Positions 21,959-27,778 of a stretch of 28,629 bases of DNA are shown one piece after another. The position numbers and the translations under genes were made by a program. The stretch is from a virus: IMG/VR virus record IMGVR_UViG_3300005960_000002, positions 1 to 28,629 of that record. The stretch is one strand, 5' to 3'. The notes under the pieces were generated by a model that searched no databases, was not told where the DNA came from, and saw only the letters and a program-made list of their open reading frames with translations. Within the stretch, counting starts at the first letter, position 1. Every line of letters starts with the position of its first letter.

Positions 21959-23086
21959 TTATTTATTGGCCGATTCGAAGAGTTTTATACTCGCTAAATT
22001 CTTTGCCTTGCTTTCTACCATTATATCAGCGTAATCTCTAAAAGATAAAGCCCAATCGTTAACAGCATTATTCCACATATAGTCGCTATGAGCACGTAGT
22101 TTTTGTTTTTTGTATCCTTGTTCAAGTAACTTCTCCATGTTTGGTAGTGTGTTTATATCATGATCAACGAGTATGTCTTCTCGTGATACAGAATAGTGTA
22201 TGACAGGACGCACACCACGCCAACTGTCTATTATGCGTAGAAATCTATCGTCGGTAGGCTGAATATATTCACCTGTTTTGACCCAGTGATGGTGTATGTC
22301 AAGCACCAATGCGAGGTGTTTTCGTAACTCCAAACTTGCGTCGATACCCCACGAGTTTTCGTCGTTCTCGATTGTAATTGTGTTTCTCGCCTCCGGAGAT
22401 AATCTTGGGTGGACGTTGAGGATACCGGCTGGACCCTTACGGCCGGAGATGTGGACATTGATCTTAAAGTCCTGGAATTGTCTACCGTACCCCATCCATC
22501 TTGCGACATCAACATGATATTCAAACTCCTCTACACTTCTATTTACTATATCGTCACTATCACTAGCAAGGACAGTGAACTGACCAGGGTGCATACTAAG
22601 GCGTACATCAAGACTGCGAGCCAACTCACCGACTGGTGCCAAAGCCTGTTCGCAATATTTACGTACATCAGGTAGCTTCCAGAAATAGCCCCAAGTAGGC
22701 TCAGTGTAAACAGGCAAAACATCGGAACCAAGTCTAACCATTCGTAAATCATGTTGTAGTCCTCCCACGTACTTAATTAAATTGTAATAGGATTGAATGT
22801 TGTGTTTACAAATATCCCATAGTCTTTCTTCTGCTACTTCTTTTGTCTGTCTATTTAACCAAGCAACAGTTGTTGACCTTGTGTTCAAAGGTCGTTGTAT
22901 CTCCTCCAGAAGTTTTTTCTTCTGTGTTTGATCTTCATGCATGTATTTACATGCGAAACCTATTCTTCTCATAACTTTCTTTTTTATTCTCTCGGCTTTA
23001 CTCTGTCTTGACCATTCTAATCCTTGCTTTAGGATTGCTTCTTCTTCTGGCCAAACTTCGTGGAAATATTTTTTAGTAGCTTCCAT
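21959..23086 (-). CDS. uvsE: UV damage endonuclease (UvdE/UvsE)
   Basis: UVDE enzymes nick DNA 5' of UV photoproducts using a TIM barrel with metal ions. Clear family blocks in the 375-aa product: RIGFAC at 41-46, RLSMHPGQF at 162-170, NVHISG at 210-215, ENDE at 240-243 and DIHHHW at 263-268. These supply the metal-binding His, Glu and Asp residues. The first 40 residues are an extra, charged, helical segment before the usual family start (MRRIGFAC; ATG at 22972 is the alternative). I kept ATG 23086 because a sigma70-like promoter ends about 20 nt upstream. The gene overlaps the HAD gene by 58 nt. It likely repairs sunlight damage to phage DNA. Confidence 0.88.
   Translation of the reverse strand: MEATKKYFHEVWPEEEAILKQGLEWSRQSKAERIKKKVMRRIGFACKYMHEDQTQKKKLLEEIQRPLNTRSTTVAWLNRQTKEVAEERLWDICKHNIQSYYNLIKYVGGLQHDLRMVRLGSDVLPVYTEPTWGYFWKLPDVRKYCEQALAPVGELARSLDVRLSMHPGQFTVLASDSDDIVNRSVEEFEYHVDVARWMGYGRQFQDFKINVHISGRKGPAGILNVHPRLSPEARNTITIENDENSWGIDASLELRKHLALVLDIHHHWVKTGEYIQPTDDRFLRIIDSWRGVRPVIHYSVSREDILVDHDINTLPNMEKLLEQGYKKQKLRAHSDYMWNNAVNDWALSFRDYADIMVESKAKNLASIKLFESANK
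21960..21967 (-). promoter_or_regulatory. T4-late-like promoter box AATAAATA
   Basis: One mismatch from TATAAATA, 23 nt before the ATG at 21936. It overlaps the stop codon of the UV endonuclease gene. Confidence 0.4.
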
Positions 23087-23766
23087 GTGTGTTTCCAATC
23101 ATCTACACTATAACATCTTCCTAAATTATTGTCAAGTATTACTTTTTTCAAAGGATAATCATTTCCTGCTTTATCCATTCTATCACCAAAAAAGTGTAAA
23201 GTGTCGTTCAATTCATCAAAATCATTTATTATTTGGGCTTTGTCTTTGCCATAAGGAAAGATATCAATACCAGTTTCACCACCTACTACTGCTTGAATGG
23301 CTGGAAAAAACTTTTGGAATTCTTTAGCAATACGTATTCTTTCTTTTGTTTTGGTATCATATTCAACATACATTTTACGTTCGCCCATAGTTGCGTTTCT
23401 ACCAACTACACTAAAGTTAATCATACCTGGCCTTTTCTCTATGTGTAATCCTGTCCTTAAAGGAAAGTCACTTAATCTACATTCAGCTTTTAACCATTGT
23501 TCTGCTTCTTCAGGTATTTGCCAATCACTTGTATAAACATTTACATTTCCATCCCATACATCGCTACCTGAACAGTTATAAACTCTGTCAGCAAGGCTGT
23601 ATATTTCTTCCCCTACCTGCTCTATTGTTTTTTCTCTATCACTGCCAGTAACAAGATATACATCATTTTCAGCACAGAAGTCTGTAAAGAAAACAGCAAA
23701 ATCCATATCAATCTCTTGTCTACTAGGTGTTAAAGTTCCGTCAACGTCAAAAATAAACTTATCCAT
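23029..23766 (-). CDS. HAD-family enzyme resembling eukaryotic-type phosphomannomutase
   Basis: The 245-aa product starts with the HAD nucleophile motif FDVDGTLTPSRQ (D7, D9) and has TGSD at 40-43. Unlike generic HAD phosphatases, it carries the alpha-PMM set: EKRPGMINFSVVGRNA at 110-125, ER at 129-130, GGETGIDIFPYGKDK at 162-176 and FFGDRMDKAGNDYP at 192-205. The length (about 245 aa) also fits alpha-PMM, which converts mannose-6-phosphate and mannose-1-phosphate. It may supply activated sugar for the glycosyltransferases nearby, or act as a related phosphatase. Its ATG overlaps the DadA-like stop by 8 nt, with GGAG 7 nt upstream, so the two are coupled. The substrate cannot be read from sequence. 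Confidence 0.8.
   Translation of the reverse strand: MDKFIFDVDGTLTPSRQEIDMDFAVFFTDFCAENDVYLVTGSDREKTIEQVGEEIYSLADRVYNCSGSDVWDGNVNVYTSDWQIPEEAEQWLKAECRLSDFPLRTGLHIEKRPGMINFSVVGRNATMGERKMYVEYDTKTKERIRIAKEFQKFFPAIQAVVGGETGIDIFPYGKDKAQIINDFDELNDTLHFFGDRMDKAGNDYPLKKVILDNNLGRCYSVDDWKHTWKLLKNISTKFGQKKKQS
23107..23135 (-). promoter_or_regulatory. Sigma70-like promoter inside the HAD gene, before uvsE
   Basis: TTGACA (23135-23130), 17 bp, TATAGT (23112-23107; one mismatch). The predicted start is about 23100, some 14 nt before the uvsE ATG at 23086, and gives uvsE its own expression. Confidence 0.65.
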
Positions 23767-24916
23767 AAGTCGGCTCCGTTATTTGTTTTGAAATCATAGA
23801 TGCTGTATAGGCTGAAAGCGTCCAACCAAGATGACCATGTCCAGTGTTGTAATATACATTTTTATTACGTTTACTTCTTTTTACAATTGGCATCATATTT
23901 GGAGTCATCGGCCTAAGTCCTGCCCAAGGAGTTACATGTTCCGTATTGATTCCAGGAAACATCTTTTCACTCCAAGTTATTAAAGGTTTAATTCTACTTT
24001 GTATTATATCAGTATTGTAACCATTTAGTTCTGCTGTACCTGCCACTCTTAATCTGTCTGCTCCTAATCTACTTGTTACAATTTTAGCTTCATCATCTAA
24101 CATGCTAGTCCAGGGAGCTACTTCAGGATTACGGATTGTTATGCTGTATCCTTTAACAGGATAGATTGGTAGATCATCTCCTATAGTTTTAGCAAGGCTT
24201 CTGCTGTCAGTTCCAGCACATATCACCACAGGAATATCAAACATTAATTTTTTTATTTCTTTACACACATGTTTTACTCTATATTTTGTTTCTAATATAA
24301 ACAGTAAATTTGTACAAAATTTATGTATATCGCCAGTAAAATCTGTTTCATTGAAAAATCCTCCTAGTAATTTTGGTGGAGGAACTAATGCTGGTTCTAT
24401 TTCTAAACATTCTTTAGGCGATACTTCCCAACGAAATAGTCCTGCTTTTTTGTAAATTTTGTTTACTTCTCTAGCATTTTCCAATTCAGTTTGGTCAGTG
24501 TATATGTGAAGTATTCCTTTTTCAACCATATCAAAGGATAAATTTTCTTCTTTTGCTATTTGCTTGTATATCTTATGTGCCTGTAATGCCCATTGACATG
24601 TTTTTAATGTGTTGTCTTTTGCTTGTGGTATTGCTTTCACAAATCTATATATCCAATTATATTTTTCTAAATTAAAAGCAGGATTAATTTTTAATGGAGC
24701 ATCTTCTTTAAGTAACCACTTGATACCTTTTTTGACACTACGCCAACTGTTCCATGTTTCTGCGTTGCTGGCACTGAGTTGTCCGCCATTTGCATAGCTC
24801 GTAGCCATTGCTGGATACTTTCTCTTGTCGTATATTACCACTTCATGTCCTGCTCTTGCTAGGAAATAAGCAGTTGTGATTCCGGCTATTCCGGAACCTA
24901 CTACGGCTACTTTCAC
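23759..24916 (-). CDS. dadA: DadA-like D-amino acid dehydrogenase (FAD)
   Basis: The 385-aa product is a DAO-fold flavoprotein. The FAD-binding GSGIAG is at residues 7-12, followed by a second strand ending IYDKR. It follows E. coli DadA closely: TSYANGGQLS near 39-48, EVSPKECLEIEPAL near 165-178, YPVKGYSITI, GLRPMTPNMMPIV and the C-terminal NTGHGHLGWTL. DadA oxidises D-amino acids (especially D-alanine) to keto acids and passes electrons to the respiratory chain. It is about 45 aa shorter than E. coli DadA, mainly at the C-terminus. It starts at a GTG with AGGAG 8 nt upstream and overlaps the HAD gene by 8 nt. It would be an auxiliary metabolic gene; D-amino acid use by the infected cell is the simplest reading. 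Confidence 0.87.
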   Translation of the reverse strand: MKVAVVGSGIAGITTAYFLARAGHEVVIYDKRKYPAMATSYANGGQLSASNAETWNSWRSVKKGIKWLLKEDAPLKINPAFNLEKYNWIYRFVKAIPQAKDNTLKTCQWALQAHKIYKQIAKEENLSFDMVEKGILHIYTDQTELENAREVNKIYKKAGLFRWEVSPKECLEIEPALVPPPKLLGGFFNETDFTGDIHKFCTNLLFILETKYRVKHVCKEIKKLMFDIPVVICAGTDSRSLAKTIGDDLPIYPVKGYSITIRNPEVAPWTSMLDDEAKIVTSRLGADRLRVAGTAELNGYNTDIIQSRIKPLITWSEKMFPGINTEHVTPWAGLRPMTPNMMPIVKRSKRNKNVYYNTGHGHLGWTLSAYTASMISKQITEPTYG

Positions 24917-24927
24917 CCATCATTCTC

Positions 24928-25143
24928 CTATCTAATACTACCCATCATTACCAATACACAAACATAAAAAAATGCAAACACAAAAACTGGTGCCGCATTT
25001 GATATTTTTTTAGTAGTTGTTGGCTCAGGCTTTGTCCAATCAGCAGGCATGTAGTCTCTATCCCAAGCATCTCTTCTTGTATCTATCTTACGTTGATCAA
25101 CATTAATAGAGCCCGGGTCTACTTTGTAGTCTTCGTTTGTCAT
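24928..25143 (-). CDS. Small tail-anchored membrane protein, 71 aa
   Basis: The 71-aa product begins MTNEDYKVDPGSINVD. Its first two thirds are polar and charged (DQRKIDTRRDAWDRDYMPAD). One hydrophobic segment at about residues 49-67 (PVFVFAFFYVCVLVMM) lies at the C-terminal end, so it looks tail-anchored with the polar part in the cytoplasm. The ATG overlaps the glycosyltransferase stop as ATGA and has AGGAG 8 nt upstream. An upstream TTG would add seven residues. I recognise no family; it may act with the glycosyltransferase or DadA-like protein at the membrane. Confidence 0.7.
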   Translation of the reverse strand: MTNEDYKVDPGSINVDQRKIDTRRDAWDRDYMPADWTKPEPTTTKKISNAAPVFVFAFFYVCVLVMMGSIR

Positions 25144-26021
25144 CTCCAATTCTCCTTTACCCAATCGTCCTCAACCTGGTGTGGATGGGGTTCTCCGTGG
25201 AATACAGCAACATTACATAAATGATGGACTATAGGATCTGCCTTTACCTTAAAGTTTCTTATGCCTCCTATCCTGTCCAACTGTGACCTATCTCTCATTT
25301 CCCATTTGTAACTGCGTATCCATTCGTCTGGCCAAAACATCCATAAACTTTTCTTATCACTTAACATTTCATATATCCAGTCTTGGTCACCGTGGTACCT
25401 TCTCATGTTCATTGCGGCGTTTTCCATAAACACATCATACACAAAAGGTAATGACCCTGAAACTAATCTAAACACACTACTATTCATTCTACTCCAGTCA
25501 TGCCTAATGCTTCTGTTGAAGTCTCTACAAATTAAAAACTTTCCAGGATTATAAGAAAAAAGATTATCTATATTTTTGTGTATCACGACATCAAGATCGA
25601 AGTAAAGTATATTGCCATCTAGGGGAAAATTTTTATCAAAGAAGATAGGTTTGTACCACCAACCACTTACTCCCAAGTGTTTTAGTGTTATTGTTTTGAT
25701 GTTTGAATTTATTTCACGTATGTCGTCGGTGAAACACACAAATTCATATGGCACAGTACAATGACGCTTAACCATGTTGTAAAGGTTATTCACATACTGT
25801 GCGTTATATTTGGTACCGTGTTTAAGACAAACGACATAGTTTGCCCGTTTATCTACTACAGGTTCATTAACTGCTACTTTAACTGTTCTTTCTGTATCTT
25901 TTGCTTCTAAAGTATTCTTTTGTGCCTTTTTAGCTCTATCGGCGGCTTTTTGCCTTCGCCTCTGCTCACGAATGACTTTCCACTGTTCTTTTGTGTATTG
26001 TGATTTATCTATCTTTGCCAT
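25140..26021 (-). CDS. GT-A type glycosyltransferase, 293 aa
   Basis: Residues 61-145 read as a nucleotide-sugar fold: NYVVCLKHGTKYNAQYVNNL, then YEFVCFTDD, and the DXD-type metal site YFDLDVVI (D142, D144). MNSSVF near 179-184 and FHGEPHP at 274-280 match the acceptor and C-terminal elements of GT8-like and related enzymes. The first 50 residues are a highly charged helix (WKVIREQRRRQKAADRAKKA) not typical of the catalytic domain. It could move a sugar onto DNA, protein or a host glycan; the acceptor is unknown. It lies between a QueD-like gene and a tail-anchored membrane protein. The ribosome site is weak (AAGG 13 nt upstream). Confidence 0.8.
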   Translation of the reverse strand: MAKIDKSQYTKEQWKVIREQRRRQKAADRAKKAQKNTLEAKDTERTVKVAVNEPVVDKRANYVVCLKHGTKYNAQYVNNLYNMVKRHCTVPYEFVCFTDDIREINSNIKTITLKHLGVSGWWYKPIFFDKNFPLDGNILYFDLDVVIHKNIDNLFSYNPGKFLICRDFNRSIRHDWSRMNSSVFRLVSGSLPFVYDVFMENAAMNMRRYHGDQDWIYEMLSDKKSLWMFWPDEWIRSYKWEMRDRSQLDRIGGIRNFKVKADPIVHHLCNVAVFHGEPHPHQVEDDWVKENWR

Positions 26022-26035
26022 TGTACATGGTAGCC

Positions 26036-26485
26036 TTATCTCTCGTATATAGCAGAATTAGCACCATGCTCAGCACACTCAACACTCACTACAAAACATC
26101 TATCGTTTGTTTTTTCTCTGATAAGTTTATCAGCAAAGTTAAATGCGTGTTCGGCAAACTTTTCAGCACCAACACCATCAAACATTCTAAGTTCAGCGAG
26201 GTCCAATGCTTCAAGTTCTTTGAATTTCCCAATGTGTGGATCATTATTATCTAAACATAATTTGTGATCAAAGTTATCTTCCAACCATGCTTTCAAAGGT
26301 TTCAACCCACCAAAGTCAACTGCCCAATTTTTGTTGTCAAGTTCTTTACAACCAAAAGTAAATTTAAATTGTAAACTATATCCGTGTAGCAAGTGACAAT
26401 GGGAATGATCAGCATTTGGCTGTCTAAATACAGCACTTAATCCTATATTGTGTCCATATGTTTTAGTAGAATAGTATTTTCCCAT
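26036..26485 (-). CDS. queD: 6-pyruvoyl-tetrahydropterin synthase/QueD-like protein
   Basis: The 149-aa product has the PTPS/QueD fold pattern: the putative catalytic C30 in HSHCHLLHGY, VDFGGLKPLK at 56-65, DH at 73-74, and ECAEHGANSAIY at 136-147. QueD makes carboxytetrahydropterin for 7-deazaguanine pathways; PTPS makes a tetrahydropterin precursor. Compared with the textbook family, the first zinc histidine of F-x-A-A-H seems replaced by F20, and HGH is HGY (H34, Y36). Extra His at 27, 29 and 31 could substitute. I recall the same altered pattern in marine T4-like phages. AAAGG precedes the ATG, and a consensus sigma70-type promoter lies just upstream. No other queuosine gene is in the window. 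Confidence 0.85.
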   Translation of the reverse strand: MGKYYSTKTYGHNIGLSAVFRQPNADHSHCHLLHGYSLQFKFTFGCKELDNKNWAVDFGGLKPLKAWLEDNFDHKLCLDNNDPHIGKFKELEALDLAELRMFDGVGAEKFAEHAFNFADKLIREKTNDRCFVVSVECAEHGANSAIYER

Positions 26486-26509
26486 AGTTTACCTTTCCAA
26501 GTTTCTTAT

Positions 26510-26538
26510 ATTATATTATAATTTGTTAATATTGTCAA
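26510..26538 (-). promoter_or_regulatory. Perfect-consensus sigma70-like promoter before queD
   Basis: TTGACA (26538-26533), exactly 17 bp, then TATAAT (26515-26510): both hexamers match the consensus fully. The leader to the ATG at 26485 would be about 17-18 nt and includes AAAGG. It overlaps the stop of the 189-aa gene and probably drives queD, the glycosyltransferase, the tail-anchored protein, dadA and the HAD gene. Confidence 0.88.
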
Positions 26539-27085
26539 CCTTTATATTTTTAAAATCCCATTGTTTTGGACAATTCCAGTTCTCCAAATTAAAGAAATGA
26601 AATGTAGTATCTTGATTATATTCAAAAAGTTTACCTATTTGATACACCCAATAAGACCAATCGACAGCATCATCATGTAAAGTTTTATACCCATCTGTGT
26701 TGGCATAAACATTATTTGTGTTACCGCCTTCAGTTCCATAAAGATCAAATCCAACAATCTTAATGTATTTAGACAATGTGGTCGCTAACAATAATGCATA
26801 TGGACCACTGCCCCAATGAAAAGGATCATCTTGCCTTTTGTCACCTTTGTAAGGTAGTTCTGGTAAAGCAATTACATGTTCTTTTGGAAAATCTGCTATC
26901 CATCTATGTCGCGTGTAAATTGGAGAGACTCCAGCACCGATAGCTTGTTTGACCATCTTCTTATCACAACAGACCAGATGGTCTACATAAAAGTCTCTGA
27001 AGATAGCATTACAACCTATCTTTGTTTCAGGATAACGGTCAAGATTTATCGTTGTCCTGCTTGTCCCGTTTCCTATTACTATCAT
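26516..27085 (-). CDS. Putative glycosyltransferase, sialyltransferase-like (GT42/DUF115-type pattern)
   Basis: I cannot assign a firm family. The 189-aa product opens with IVIGNGTSR (residues 2-10), then CNAIFRDFYVDHLVCCDKKM (about 25-44). It has SGPYALLLATTLS near 93-105 and KIVGFDLYG near 109-117. This order (GNG-S loop, N-x-F strand, S-G-x-x-A helix, GxDxY strand) resembles GT42 sialyltransferases and the related DUF115-type Rossmann proteins. The N-terminal strand and loop would bind a nucleotide sugar. The ATG overlaps the membrane-protein gene by 47 nt, with a weak ribosome site. With the glycosyltransferase, methyltransferase and PMM-like genes it suggests a sugar-modifying set; the substrate is unknown. 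Confidence 0.6.
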   Translation of the reverse strand: MIVIGNGTSRTTINLDRYPETKIGCNAIFRDFYVDHLVCCDKKMVKQAIGAGVSPIYTRHRWIADFPKEHVIALPELPYKGDKRQDDPFHWGSGPYALLLATTLSKYIKIVGFDLYGTEGGNTNNVYANTDGYKTLHDDAVDWSYWVYQIGKLFEYNQDTTFHFFNLENWNCPKQWDFKNIKVDNINKL

Positions 27086-27365
27086 TGATTTCTTTTTTGA
27101 TTTCTTGGATGTCAGTGATTATTGTGTCAAATCTATTATGAGCACCTTTGAGTAAATTGAAAAGTTCCTTGACAGTATCTAAAACCCACCACCACCATGT
27201 AAAGGCAATGACAGCAAATACAGTACCTAAAAATATAAGTGCGTGTTCTAACCAGCCTGATACATCAAATATCAATACTAGACAAAGCAAAAATAAAGCT
27301 CCTATCGGAGCAACTCTGCCTAACATGTACCAAGCGTTTACTTGTTTATTTACGTCTTTCTTCAT
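27039..27365 (-). CDS. Two-TM membrane protein with C-terminal coiled coil, 108 aa
   Basis: From ATG 27365 the 108-aa product has VNAWYMLGRVAPIGALF near the start and two hydrophobic segments (about residues 17-35 and 41-62, the second ending WWWWVLD). A charged helical tail follows (DTIITDIQEIKKEINDSNRK). I remember similar proteins in marine T4-like phages beside structural genes, with no proven function. The topology would allow a holin-like or membrane-adaptor role, which is inference. The start overlaps the upstream stop as ATGA; a longer start at 27425 would add 20 residues inside the neighbouring gene. Confidence 0.75.
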   Translation of the reverse strand: MKKDVNKQVNAWYMLGRVAPIGALFLLCLVLIFDVSGWLEHALIFLGTVFAVIAFTWWWWVLDTVKELFNLLKGAHNRFDTIITDIQEIKKEINDSNRKRDKQDNDKS

Positions 27366-27778
27366 CCACCAATCATCCCAAATGTGCGCCACTCTCCAGG
27401 GGTGCCTGTTCTTATACAAATCCAACCAACAATGCCGTTTGGCACTGGATCGTCATTCCATACAATATCACCCTTGTTATAAAGTCCAGTCTTAGGAACA
27501 TCACTGTTCACTTCGAATTTCTTTCCTTGAAATCTTACTGGCAAACTTGTTTCTATAGCTACATCATTTGGTACGGTGTCTACACCGACGCCGAGATTAC
27601 CGTGGATTATAGTATCTTCTTTGCCAGCAACATGAAGCCTTCCTTTACTATCTATCGAAAGTTTCGAATTGCTTGTGCCGGCCAATCTTTCCATGGTAAG
27701 AATCCAATTAGAAAGATCATTTAATCCTGACTTTATTTCAGAAATAGCTTGAATATCAATATTAAAAAGTTTTGTCAT
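27362..27778 (-). CDS. Virion structural protein, 138 aa, paralogous C-terminus
   Basis: From ATG 27778 (TAATG overlap with the preceding stop) the product begins MTKLFNIDIQAISEIKSGLN, a helical N-terminus. It continues with fibre-like strands (LHVAGKEDTIIHGNLGVGVD). Its last 50 residues contain NKGDIVWNDD, IVGWICIRTGTPGEWRTFG. They are plainly related to the last 45 residues of the next gene upstream, so one arose by duplication or they share a tip or cap domain. It is probably a minor fibre or baseplate component; a longer start at 27808 lies inside the neighbour. Confidence 0.72.
   Translation of the reverse strand: MTKLFNIDIQAISEIKSGLNDLSNWILTMERLAGTSNSKLSIDSKGRLHVAGKEDTIIHGNLGVGVDTVPNDVAIETSLPVRFQGKKFEVNSDVPKTGLYNKGDIVWNDDPVPNGIVGWICIRTGTPGEWRTFGMIGG

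Noticed and set aside
22231-22752. Minus-strand frames of 97 and 68 aa and plus-strand frames inside uvsE
   Set aside because: They lie wholly within the uvsE gene, whose motifs are all intact; no ribosome sites or family signals.
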